Shown: in pieces, positions 34,743 through 47,606 of the stretch
Layout of the letters: every line of letters starts with the position of its first letter
How positions within the stretch are numbered: position 1 is the stretch's first letter
Assembly (NCBI RefSeq): GCF_002078875.1
Contig: NC_034412.1
Coordinates: 81,361,575-81,425,574 of the forward strand
DNA: 64,000 nucleotides
Source of the DNA: Numida meleagris
Lineage: Eukaryota; Chordata; Aves; Galliformes; Numididae
Direction of reading: 5' to 3'
The notes under the pieces: model-generated
What the model was told of the DNA's origin: nothing
What the model saw: the letters and a program-made list of their open reading frames with translations, nothing else
Databases searched by the model: none
Program-made: the position numbers and the translations under genes

Positions 34743-37700
34743 ATCCCACTGGATAGAGCGTTACAAGACAGTATAAAACAGTTCCCATTTCAGAGTAGTG
34801 CAGATTTCAATTTTATCAGAATCTGAAATATGGGAAGGCAAAAAACTTGCTAGGAACATTGGTTAAAGACTTTTCAAGAATGAGGTTTTTGGATCTCTTA
34901 CGCTTTTATATGTTTCAGAAGCTTCTTGCCAAGCTGCTTTCTCTACAGTAGTGCTCCCCTGCAGAATTATATTTTTTCACATTTTCTAATCCAGATTCTG
35001 TTTCCTGTTGATCATTAATAGTATTTTCATTGTTTTCCCACTGTCTTCTAACTGGAGATTTTCAAACAACTGCTTCAGCCAGTCCAGTTCTTGTCCCTGG
35101 AACGTCTAATCTGGACAGCCTCTCCTTCTTGCTGCCTACATTTCATTCCTTGCTCTCAATTCAGATTACCTTTGTGCAGAAATTCAACCCTAATCTAAGG
35201 TCATGTTAGACCTTTTGCTCATTTGAAAAATGAACCAGGAAAGTTACTGTACAAAGGACAAGCATCTGACTTTTAGTACTGACAGAGATAGTGGTGATGG
35301 GGCAGATGGAACTTTATTTCTGATTTACAAGTATTCCCCATTAAAAAAGTAAACTATTTAAGAAAATTCACCATATGTTTATATGGTTAGATGATCATAT
35401 GCAAAATAATGGTGCAAAATAATCAATTTACGTAAACAACAGAGAATGGAATATATAAACTGTTTTGTATCGACACTTGTAACACAGAGAACAGAAAACT
35501 GGAAAGTAATTTATTTCACAAGTTCCAACAGTAAAAAGAGCCAAACAATATGGAATAATTTAGCAAGAGGCGAAGTTTTCCTTTTGAATCAATTCCTAGT
35601 ATTTTTTTAGTTTTTTGAGAAGGGTATTAACTCTTCCTCTAAAGCAGTCTGCAACTACATTTTTTCAAGCCTGGAGGTTACTCTTGCTAAAGCTGCCAAG
35701 ATAGAACTTATCTTGACTGTCAGCCTTTCAATTATTTTCCAAAAAGAAGATTTTATCAGCAATATTTGTCAGTGAGCCTGGGAAAGCTCATCTGTTTGAG
35801 AGAGAAATCAGTTACCTTCACTTGGGGTCAACTAAACTTTCGAATTTGCCTGCAGCCAAAGGTTCAAGCCTTATTTACTGAAAGCTTTTTTTATCAAGAT
35901 TTAGAATATAAGATCATAGTAACTTCTAAATCTTGCATTTAGATCCCTTTCTGTAAGCAAGTACTTGATCACTGCTGTGCATATTTTTAATGGCTTTTCT
36001 GTCTTTTCTGCTCCTGAATTTCCTGCTTATAAAGAAAAGTTGGTACCTTAGTCATTTGTAAATATATTTGCACATGTTACAGGGATCAGTCTAAGTAAGG
36101 ATTACCACCTCAGATAGGGTTTATGCTAACCTCTGAGCCTCATGAACTTGGTCTGGTCTGTTTCTGTTGTGGTTGCAACTGGAATTAAAAATGGAGAAAG
36201 TGTTAGTAAAAGACTGATGTAGAGAGTTTAATGTCTTATTTTCCAGTTTCATTCTTTTTACCTACATCAGAAACATTGACAAGAGTGAAAGATTGGAAGT
36301 CTTAAAATGACATTTTAAGTTGAGACCAGAGTAAGCCAAACAAGAAAATACATGTGGTTATCCAACTAGTGATTATAAAAATCTTGTGCTTAATACATTA
36401 ACTGCAAAATAAGTCTGTAGCATTGCCTGTTTTCAAAACTCATAAAATATGGTTTCCATAGAGTAAGCATGAGTAATAAGATGCCTCAAATATGACTGAT
36501 CCTTGTTATGGGGTTGAAACTCTTCAGCTGACCCTTAACATTGTAAAGAGGTTGCTTACAAAGAAATTGGTGTTTCCGGGTGCTAGACATATTTCTTCTC
36601 TCCAGGAAAACACTTACATAAATGCCGAAGTTAAAAGGCAATTATTTCCATTAAAGTCACTTAAGAATCAGTTGAATTAACTATTCTTAAACATAATATT
36701 TTTAAAGATAGAATAGCGTCAGAGCAATTAGAGCTTGGCAGTGTCAAATCTATGGCTAGCCTTTAGGCCTAATTTATAGTGTTGTCTTGGGTTTATCTTG
36801 ACAGTGATCAGTGATATGATGACAGGTATAAAGTGAGCGCCAGTGAAAATAAACAGCTCCTAAAGACTACTTGTCACTAGTATATGTGGCGTCACTGCAT
36901 TATGGCACAAAAACTAGAGAAGTTTGCAGGACACACTGATAATTAAAACCTCTTGTTTAAACTAGGTCTGATGCTGCTTTCAGTGTACCCAGAAACGAGC
37001 ATTAGTCATCATTATAAAATCAGCCTTTTCCAACAATTACAACAGAGTGATGCATGGATACTGCTGTTGTTTTGTGGAAGCTTGAAAGCCTTTGCACTGC
37101 AAACCATACATTCTGTTTCTGAGTTGAAAAGCATTAATAAATTGTGCAGACCTCTGAACGTTTGGCGCTGTTAGAGATGAGGTAGCGGCTGGATTGCTGT
37201 GGAAATTTATGAGCCTCCAACAAACCGTGTTAAAATTGTGCTATATTAATATGTAGAGTCAGAGTTACTCCATCACAGTGAAAATCAAATTATGTGATAG
37301 TATTATTTTGGGATGGTATTGTGCTGTTGCTGGTACAGAAATGGTCTCTGACTCAGCTGTGTTCTATGGGACTAGAGAGCAAAGGAAGAGAATACAGAAT
37401 GACTGGTGAGTGTCTTGTGAATCACTTCTATAGCCTCAGAAGGGCTTAGAAATAAGTAATCTCACCTGAGAAAAAGTTATGCAAGATTAATAGGTCTTTG
37501 TGAAGCAAGAATTCTGTTATGCCATTAGCACTGAAGAGTTTTTTTCCTACTTTACCTATTTCTACTTCAAAACTTTTTGTTTCAGTGCAATGAACCATTA
37601 CTTGTGGAGGATTGGTAGAAATTCCTGATCATAAAAATTACTTGCAGCATTTTGTTTCACTAAAAGCCTTAATGACAATGATCATAATTTTCTAAATACA

Positions 37701-40700
37701 GACATAAATAAAAGAACGGGTAGAAATGTAAATATGCAACTTTAATAGAAGTTCACTAAAAATAATAGACATTACTTATTCTACTCTATGAAAACGTCAC
37801 TCTAATATTTGTGATACTGTCACAACCTCAGAACTGTATGCTGGTTGTCATGTCAATCTGTGCTAAAGGCTTTTCTCCATTCAACGTACTTGCATACTAA
37901 AAACATTTAAATAAGCAAACAAACTTGATTAAGCATGGTTCCATCTGGTGGGAATGTGAAAGGTCATGTCCACATCATTTTTTAGTTCTCAGCAGCTGAG
38001 GACCATTGTTGGAGTCAGATGCTGCTAATCTCATATTTGGCAACGTCTCAAGCAGTTCTGGCATCTTACACTGTAGATTCTTCAAAGAGTTGAATATGCC
38101 TCACCACTTTTTTTTTTTTCCATTTAATTGCATCAGAGTTGCCATAGGCAGCTTGAAGTCCCAGTTTGTAAATCACCTCTTATTTTTTAATTTTTTAACT
38201 CATCTTTTGAACATCATCTTTTAATCTTAGAAATCATTGCGAAAACCTTCCTTTCCTTAATAAAATGTGATGATCCACATTTATTTGGAAATTTATGAGG
38301 TATGAGTATACGAGGGAAACATTGTTTTTTGTCTGAGTTGTAGATAAAAGGCAAAAACGCCCAAAGAAAACATAAACATACTATAGTCCTGTCCCTTGGC
38401 TATCTCTTTCTGTATCACTGTTAGCTCCAGTCAGTAAACACTGGTATTTACTTGTTAAAAAAAAAACTAATTAACTAACTAAAAAAGTGTCTATGATGAA
38501 AATATGGAGATGGAACGCCTATGAGATCCTTTCTCAGACTTATAAATTCCGAAGGTTTCATTCAATCGTAAGAAAGGGGGTTCTCTTTCCCACATAAGCG
38601 CTCTCTGTTCTGGTTAGATAAAGAACACTTCTGCAATGGAAGAACCAAAAAGCTGTGCTGTAAGTGCCAGACTGGTTGTCTTTTTGCTACGGTTATCTTT
38701 TTCAAAGGAAACCTCTTTTCTGAATACTTATAATTTCCTTAGATTCCACCCTAAATTTATCACAGACAATTTATAGCTGGGTTCATTTCTGACTATTTTA
38801 TTTTTTAGAATTTTTCAGCATACCTTGCTAAAACAACATCCCATTGCTCTGGAAAATTGATTACATATTTCAAAATACATTACCAAAATTGTGACAGATC
38901 TTAACATACATTTCCTATCCTTTACGCAAGTCCTCTTTTATACAATAATATGCACTATTAAGAAAATAAAAATTGCACTTTGATATCAGTGTTTACTTAG
39001 TAGCATTGGTTGTTTTTTTTTTCTTTTGAAAACTCTCTGTTCAGATGCCTATCAGAAATATACTCTTAGAAAATTTCAGACTGTTCTCTGTTAGGATTTG
39101 CTGGTCACATCTACTTTTCAGACTTGTTAAATCTCTTTCTCTGAGCATTAGTTAATCTAATCTTCCAGTGAAACTCTATGAATTAAAATCTGAGATAAAA
39201 TAAAGCCTTGTCTCTCCCTCAATTTCTGGCAATTTCCTTCAGCCTTCTACCACAAACTTCAGCTTCCTATTTCTATCTAAAACTATTTTCTTCAGGCTCT
39301 TGATTCAGATCCTCTCTTTTAAATCTGAAGATGTCAGATGTCCTCTTAACTTTCCCCAATCCACTGGAATCTGTGGTTCACTTCATTGGTCTTTCCTTTG
39401 ATCTCTGGCATATGCAGAGGAGATTTTTGTAGATTCACAGCCTTGACTTTCTCTGGCCACTTCAGAACCTGCATTTTAATTTCCTCACAAACATGTGAGC
39501 TCTTCCTTTGAATAATCTCAGTCATTTCATTCTTTTTTGTTCATGAGCAATTTTGTTATTGTTCTATCTTTGTTCAACAAAAATCTTAATTTCCAATTTT
39601 CCTGCTTCATATCTCATGCCAACATTGTTGTTTACTTTTGGATCAACAGCATTATAGTTTTTCAATGGCTTTTGATTATGGCTTATTTTTATGTTAGTAC
39701 AGAAATAAAAATAAATAGGACTCACATAAATGTTAATACACTGCTGAGGATGGGTTCCAGAGTACTGTAGAAACAGAAGAAGAAAAGGCAGATTTCCATT
39801 CTATACCTTCCTCTCAAGATGAAAATTGCAAATACTGTCTGTCTTGAGTTCTTTATGAAGCTATGTGTGCAATTGTTTGCAGCATTTTGGACTTTGTAAT
39901 ACATTTACCAACTTAGCTGCATTTATTTGCTTTTATTTTGTCGTCTTCTGTTTCATTTTGAGATCATCGCTGCCTTTATTAATATTTCTATTTAGTGACA
40001 GGTTCCTACTGACCTGATTTTCCAAGGTACGTATTTCTGCAATCTCTGCTATGAAAAGTTGGGCACAGCAGACAAATGGAGTGTGATGTAATGTTCTTGT
40101 GTATATATAAGACACAAGAAGTTATGATTCATGAACATCCTTTTTGAAGTGCAGGGAACTTAACCTTTACTTCCCAGTGTTTGAGATACTGATTCCTACT
40201 CATCAAAGAAGCAATCAGTAACATTCTGTATTAGTGTCATTTCTGTTACATCTATTACACTTATCTCCTTAAAAAAAAAGGAGATTTTTCTTTGTCTCAC
40301 AGATTTTCATGGCTTATGTGCAGACTCTAGATTCCCTGTAGTTTGTATTGTGCTTTATATCTGACTGTTGGAGAACAGCTTTATTCTGAAGATGGTTTAG
40401 TGAGAGGGAAGCTTTTCAATGACATCATGAAGCACATAAAATCTCTGCAACATTAAAGAAGGTAATACAATAAAAACAAGGAGAAAACCTATTTCAGGCT
40501 GGAATAGAAATCCACGAGAGCAGGAAGTTGATCTGTATAATCTGTAAATCTATTATATGTAAATATATTATTTATGAATGCAGTAAGAAGACAAGATTAT
40601 GGGCATGAGTAACGTGTGTGGTGTTACTGTGGGTCACTAGTTCTTTGGTAGCTGCCCTTGTACATGTTTTACATGTTTATCACTTTTTCATAGTGTACAG

Positions 40701-43372
40701 ACTTAAAGAAAAGCCCTTGTTCATGAGGACAGACTGGAACACATCTGCCTGTGGTAGACAAATGTATCGTGTCACAAGAAAAATAAATAGAATGGGATGT
40801 TGAACTGCAAAAAAAAAAAAAAAAAAAAAAACAGAACTGTAACTGTTCTCTTGAAGACTTTTAATAAAGAGCTCATTCATATCTTAGAAAATCACAAGGT
40901 GATTTCTACATTAACTGTAGAAAAGTAAACTCAATATTAGTTAAACATAAAGTGTGTAAGGCTCACAATCTTTATTATCTTTTTTCTGGTTGATGTCACC
41001 TGCTTTTTCCAAATAGGAAAAAGAAGTTTTTGGTTTCTTTCCTCTAGCTAAAAGGAAAAAGAGTTTAGATGAATACATTTCAATTATAACATGTAACCCA
41101 CAGCTTCAAGGTATAGTTTATGTTTAAGGAGATAGCCAGAGTTCTTCTTAAACATTTAAATTCAGGGAATATGCAAAATGCAAAAGCTGGAGTATAGTAG
41201 ATGCATTGTTCATGCAACTATCAGACAGTGAAAAAGCTGTATACAGAATTATTAAATATAGATAAAAAATAGTCACCAAAAATGCAAATCCTTTGCTGTT
41301 TGCTGTCTGTTATCATAATCATCATTAATTATTTATTTCTGGTACTTCATTTAAATACCCACAGAGATGTATCACTTTTTGTGTTTTGACTTACAAAATT
41401 GGAGGACAGCCTAACCATAATTCAATTCTATAACGGACTGAAGTTCACTGAGTGGTGCTAAAGGATTTGTAAGGTGCTAGAAGTACAATAAGCCCCAGGG
41501 ACAAAGACTGAAGTAGGACTTCAGTCCTGACACATTCTCACACAGAGACTTCCTTCCAGAACTCTGGAAGAACACCTACATTGCATTAGAAATGTGGAGA
41601 AGCATTGCCCCAGTTTCTCTCCCAAACCTCTGCAATTGATCAGTGTTCAGAACTAAAAATACTTTAAAATGAAGGTAGTTGTTCTAGGTCACAGTAATTA
41701 CTCTAGTGATTTAGGGAATATGCCTATGTATAATTTTTTAATTCATTTTGAGAATATGAACTCTGTAACTGTGTCAGGCTGAAAACTTCATTTTCTCTCT
41801 GTATCCTCTCAAAATTCTCTGTTACATTTCTACATCCACTTTAGAGTAGCAGCTAGCAAATGATCATTATGCTTTGATTATCTTCATTTGCATGAAAGTA
41901 TTTTTGATCGATTTTGAGTAGTGTTGCCGCCGGTGAAACAGAAATAGGATAATTTGCCACATGTTTTGGTTATTGTTGTTTTGTAAATATTTGATGATTT
42001 ATCTAAGGTAAAGAGGAAGTGTATTGGAGGTTTATTATATACTGTAACTGTTGCTTGATCCTCAGGTGGTATACTGTAAATCAAAGTGTTGGTCAAAACT
42101 GTTCTCTGTTAAAGGATGTTTTTAAATAGCATTAGGCTAGAGTTTGCATTATTCATGGACTTTGGAAGCTAGATTTACCTCTTCATTGTGGTGCAGGAAT
42201 TTTATATCCTGAGAGAGCATCTGGAGACTGAAAAGCAGATTTACAGTTTAGCATACTGAAACTTTGAAAGCTCAAAAAACATTGTAAGTAATCTCCAACC
42301 TCTGGACTAGGTGTGCTCAGCAAATAAACAATTTACCAAAGCTTTGAAGATTGCCAGCTATAGACGAACCAAACAAAATATGAACAAGCAATATTATTTT
42401 AAAACAATGAGTATTTCAGGAAATATATTTACAACATTAGCAATTCCTAAAGGAACTTATTGTTTTAAAATGCAGTCTCCTGGTAGACTAGGAGAAAAAA
42501 GTTCCTTCAATCTATTCTAATGAATGCTAAAGCAGTTACTGTGAGATTTGGTACTGGGTAGAAGGTTTTATCTTCCATTAAACATAGTCCCAATAGGACT
42601 TGCATTAAAAGCCAATGGAGGGATTTAGGTGAATAGTGGAGGAATAATTACTTCCATTCCAGAGGCCAAACTTTAGGACTATACAAGTTATTAAATCTTG
42701 ACTGATAAGTTATGGTGCTCATCTTTGCACATTTTACATAGAAACAGATGATTATCCTCTAAAACTTCCAAACTGAATGTTCTGGATTCCCTCAGCAGTG
42801 TTTTCTCATACATTCTGGAAAAAGGAAAGAGATTTTTAGAAGCTCTGTTGTGCTTTGCTACAGGATGTTTTCATGTTGAAGGTGTTATTCAGCTCACACC
42901 TTGTTATTTAAACCTTATATAAAATAACATCACTCTCAGCCTATCTGGTTTTAAGTCAGTTTCCCATTCCGTAGCTTCTCCACTCTTCCAGATGCCTTTG
43001 GACAACACTGAGATCTCAGTCTAAACTGTCACTTCACTTTTGTTGTGCAATTACTGACATTTCAGGCTTCATCAGCAGTCTGTCAGTACAGCACTTAGCC
43101 AAAAAGCAGCAGTTGGTGAACAGCAGTTACTTTGCTATAATAATATGTGTAGTTGGAAATGATTAGCAATATCCAGAATGATTTTGATACTTGTTAAGAA
43201 ATTGAACAAGCAAAAATCAACTGTTCAAATAATGTTTGGACAAAAACTCCTGTTATCTATCTTTGACTTGGGTCACAAATACAGCACAGCCAGAGGTAAG
43301 TAGGGGAAGAGATAGACAAGATTTTCAGAAAACATATCTCAACTAATGTAGATATAACTGTAGTGTGGTGGG
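34743..43372. other. KCNIP4 intron, mostly unique sequence
   Basis: No exon or known repeat seen except the poly(A) tract at 40809-40831. Open frames here are short and without family features. Confidence 0.6.
40809..40831 (+). repeat. Poly(A) tract with upstream AATAAA
   Basis: Twenty-three A in a row lie 22 bases after AATAAA (40782-40787). This is the arrangement of an mRNA 3' end and may mark the tail of a retrocopy, whose source I do not recognise. A chance A-run cannot be excluded. Confidence 0.5.
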
Positions 43373-43610
43373 CTGACCTTATCCACCTGCCAAAAGCCCG
43401 CCCAGCTGCTGTCTCACTCCCCTTCCTCAACAGGACAGAAGGAGAAAATATGGTGGAAAAGCCTGTAGGTCAAGATAAAGACAGAGAGATTATTTAGCAG
43501 TTACCACCACGGTCATAATGGACTTGGCTTAGAGAAAATAAATTACTTTCCAACTAAAAATAGAGTTGGATAGTGAGAAACTGAAGCTCCTTTCCTGCAC
43601 CGCACACTCA
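43373..43610 (+). repeat. Possible avian endogenous-retrovirus-type (LTR) repeat fragment
   Basis: The stretch TGTGGTGGGCTGACCTTATC, CAGCTGCTGTCTCACTCCCC, CAACAGGACAGAAGGAGAAA, GGTCAAGATAAAGACAGAGA and ACCACGGTCATAATGGACTT resembles an interspersed repeat I recall from bird genomes in a retroviral context. No retroviral genes or paired LTR are present nearby. The class is uncertain. Confidence 0.35.
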
Positions 43611-46600
43611 GATGGCAGTAATTTTATCATAAAATAATGCACACATCTTTATTACTCTCTATCATTTCAAAAATAGGAGATCCTTTGTCAAGTTTCCCTT
43701 TCTGCTACTAGGACTGTTAGCGCACTGCTAGTTATTGTGCCAAAATATTTTATAAAAACATTGCTATTTCAGTATTAATATTTAGTGCAAGGATATAACT
43801 AATCTGAATATCTGTGAAAGAGCAGCACTTGACAATTAGAGGAGATGGAGCAATCACTATAGCAAAATATATTTGATGGGGAAATAAGAGGAGTAAATAG
43901 AAATAAATGTCCCTGGTAAACACAACTGTCTGTTAAATTGAAATAATCCAAAAATAAGAAGAAACTTGTGGCAGCTCAGACACCTGAGTAAGCTAGGTGT
44001 TAGATGATTGTATAATGTGCAAGTCTGCTACAGTATATTTTTCTGACTGTCTTAATGGTGCAAACAAAAGCAACTAAAGCAAAGTGCACACATTCCCCCC
44101 TTCCTCACATACTAATTTTGTCTCTTCTTGAATAACTTTTGTGAGCTCCAATAAAACCAAACTATTCATCTTTCCCTCCTTACAAGAAGGGAACCTTAAG
44201 AAAGAGATGGTCTCTTCCACCTGTAGATTTTAGGAATATTCTGACCCATTATTATTATAAACTTGACTGTAAACTCCCCAGGAGGACAACCACAGAGTGG
44301 CAGTCATGTATGCTGCTTTCATCTTATTTTTACCCCCTCACTGCAGTTTTTTCCCCTTTCTTTTCTAGGTCTTCATGGCAACAGCCATTATGATGCTACA
44401 GTAGGTGTTTTTATGCCAGAACTTCTTAGATCTGGTACTTGATCAGGTCCATGCGCTTGTAATTTTTTCATTAACACTGAATATATTCCTATTTTCTAGC
44501 CTGCTGCTAAAGCAACCGGCAATTGATTTCGGATTTAAATCAAATATATGGGCCGCTATCCAAATCTCAGTGCACCTAACTATGCCCAAAGGATGCAATG
44601 TATGTATTAGCTTTTTAAAGTTGTGAGATTTCATGGACTGGATATAGCCTGAAATTCATGAAAGATATGAGTGTCTTCCATTCAGTTAAGTTTTTCTTCA
44701 AAATTGAGAGTTATAACCTCTGATCTTGTGTTCATAAACTTTAAAATGAGGATAGCAATAATTTGTACAACCTCATCAGCTTTGTTTTTATGTTTTGAGA
44801 GTTTAAAAAAGAAGGTTTGAACACAGCTGTGTTGATTGGAAGTACATCTAATGGCAACTTCCATTGCATTGCATTTGTGCTATACAGTAACATATATTCT
44901 GAGAGAATAAAATAATTTTCTGTTTCCATGTCAGCTTGAGATGTACAAATACAATTGGTGTTTATTTTTGACTTTGATGGGACAATTTTTTTAACATAAT
45001 GTCTTAAGGGAAAGAAAGATTCTGGAGTAGGAAATAATGTGGCTTATCTGGCTATCTTAATTTCAGCTATATGTAATAAGTATCAAACAACAGCTTTAGG
45101 TATCTTCTTTGCTGTAATAGTACATAAGAAAACAGGCAGAAAACTACCATTTTTCTGTGACAAGATAAGCTATACTAGAGTTTTCCTTCCTGACACCATT
45201 CATGTACTCAAATTCTTGACTTTGACAGCACAGTAAAAGTTCCTCTGCAGATGTGACCTCTGTACTACTCCCCAACTCCTTATCGAATGCTTTAGTTTCA
45301 TTGAAGGAGAAGTCAGTAGTGACTCAGATGTTTGGGAAGCAACGAGTGTCACTTACAGAACTGTTACGAATATTTACAAAGCTGATCTGCGTAGAGGAGA
45401 CTGAGCCTTCACCAAAAAAAGTTTTAAATACGCAGCAGTCAGATCCAGAGCTTTGCTGAAATCACTGCAGATATTACATGAAGCCATGTCTCTAATCTGT
45501 TGACAGGAGTCTGGCACAGGTCTCAGTATCAAAATACATGGTTTTGAGTTGCAAGAGATGTATAGAAAGTCATGTAAAATACCAATATTCTTGTCTACAA
45601 GACACACAAAAGTCCTGGTACTTTCACTGCATAACCCCAAATCAAATAACTGGGCAGATTTAGAATTCAATTGTCAGCTGCTTTCCTTCAGCTTTCAGTT
45701 CTGTTAAATTACTAATAATATAGTCTGGTGACAGCAGTAGGGCTATACTCCAGAAATGCTAAAATTAGATAAAGCAGATTTTTCATTAAAGTCAGAGAAG
45801 GAGAATGGAGATGGGGAAAGCTTGCTGATACTGCCCTAACACATATTGTTTGACTACTATCTGTTTTGATTTAGTTCCAATAATCTGTTCCTGGATAAGA
45901 CCACAGTCGTCTTATCAGTCTAAGCTGTTATGAGAAGAATTAGTGAGGAGCCAGCACAAAAGGGGTGTGATGGATGATAACACAGGAAATTAGATTTTCT
46001 AAGTGCTGAGGAGAAACATTACAAAACTCAAACACCGGTAAATAACTGCTGTCTCCATCCTTTACCCTGGAAGAGGCTGCACTAATGTTCCTACAAGCCA
46101 CAAGGAATGTAATTTTAATAATTGAAACTGTGCACTTGATCTTACACACATCCTTTGTTTCATTAGACATAAAGGCAGTTTTGGTTGTTCTTCAGGGCAG
46201 TGCAGAAATTTGTACGGAAGAAAATAGAATACAGACTTTTCAAATGTGTCTACCAAAATACATCTTATTTTGTCCTTTTTGGGTCATAATTAAATGTTTT
46301 CCAATGTTGATTAGGAAGACAAATGAGAAATAAAACCAGAAAGACTTTTATTTCAAAGGAGGCTGTTTGTTAGTGACCAGATCTTTAAGCAAGCATTAGT
46401 CAGACTAGCTTCAGGTAATAAATTAGCTGATGAAGATGAAGGCTGACTTGATTCATGAGTTAACAGATCTTATTTAGATCTGTTATATCTCCTTGCATTC
46501 ACTTCTAAACTGTTTTATCAAAAACATTCACAATAAATGTTTACAAATGACCAACTTATTGGAGTACTAAATAGCCAGAACTAGGGGGAAGGCATCGGAA

Positions 46601-47065
46601 CAGGAGCCCATTGTCAGGAAAACATGTGTTTTTGTTTTCCTGGTCAGAGAGCTTGCTGGCAGCACTCTATTAGCTTCTTCAGAGCCAAGATTGTTGATAT
46701 GATTTGTTGGTTTGTTTTGATCAACTGCAATGCTAATGGCTCAACGATATTCATGATCCCTGCCTGAAAGGCTTAACAATCTGAAGTCACATTTGACCCA
46801 TCTGACAGTCCTCAATGAGTTGTATTTAGAGAAAGAGATTTATAGCAAATGAGGTATCATTTTCCCTTCTTAAGGATTCATCTTGTTTCATAGAAACATA
46901 AAAACAAAGCTGATGAGGTTGTCAGATATTCATTTAATCTGTTGCCTTAACACTTGAAGTATTTCTTACAAATTTTAAAACAACAAAAGTAATGATAGAC
47001 CCACAACATACCCAGGAAATTTGCTCGATTAAATTGGGATGATTTTCCAAAAGCACGATATAATA
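43611..47065. other. KCNIP4 intron, unique sequence
   Basis: No gene, exon or recognisable repeat. Confidence 0.55.
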
Positions 47066-47606
47066 CAGAGGCTGATCCAAAAGTAGTACCTCCCATTTTG
47101 TTATGCTGGTCCACGACATCAGAGGCGGATGTTGGTGGTATGGCAGCAAAGGTTGAACCTTCCCACCAATATTCTCTTGCATTTTGTTGCTGTGTGAGAG
47201 ATGGCAGCAGAGGGGCAGTCTGACAGAATGGTATCTGACATGGAAGTGTGTATGAAGCAACACTGTGTCATTGAATTCCTCCATGCAGAAAAAATTGCAT
47301 CCATTGACAATTATCAATGCTTGCTGAACATTTATGGAGGCCAAACAGTGGATGTGAGCACAGTGAGGTTGTGGGTGGTGCGCTTCAGCAGTGGCGACAA
47401 CAGTGGTCACCTCCACTGGTGGAGATTGTTACAAGCACAGCATGCAGGCTCTTGTTCACTGCTGGTGAAAATGCGTAACTAATGGTGCTGACTGTGTTGA
47501 AAAATAGTGTTTTCTAGCTGAGAATTTGCTCTATCAGATAGTGTTACTATGCTCTTTGCATCTATTGTAAATTAAATAGGAGACATTACTTTCAGAGCGA
47601 CCTACG
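47066..47606 (+). mobile_element. Mariner-type transposon copy 2, internally deleted (541 bases), both ends present
   Basis: TA at 47064-47065 and TA at 47607-47608 flank the element. The left end CAGAGGCTGATCCAAAAGTA and the complement of the right end (CGTAGGTCGCTCTGAAAGTA) are imperfect terminal inverted repeats, each matching the left end of copy 1 in part. The start of the transposase gene is joined to its last part, with the whole catalytic region removed. Such non-autonomous derivatives can be moved only by transposase supplied by another copy. Confidence 0.9.
47201..47482 (+). pseudogene. Mariner transposase N-terminal (DNA-binding) fragment, copy 2
   Basis: The frame opens at ATG 47201 with MAAEGQSDRMVSDMEV, then VIEFLHAEKIASIDNYQCLL and TVDVSTVRLWVVRFSSGDN. 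This is the helix-turn-helix part of a mariner transposase, about 66 residues. At about 47395-47402 the frame passes into the deleted junction and continues 25 codons out of the native frame to TAA. The native-frame C-terminal end (YKHSMQALVHCW) is still legible in another frame. The three catalytic acidic residues are absent. Confidence 0.85.

Noticed and set aside
46934..47416. 160-codon minus-strand frame
   Set aside because: It lies mostly across mariner copy 2 antisense to the transposase frame and mirrors its codons; a shadow of the element.
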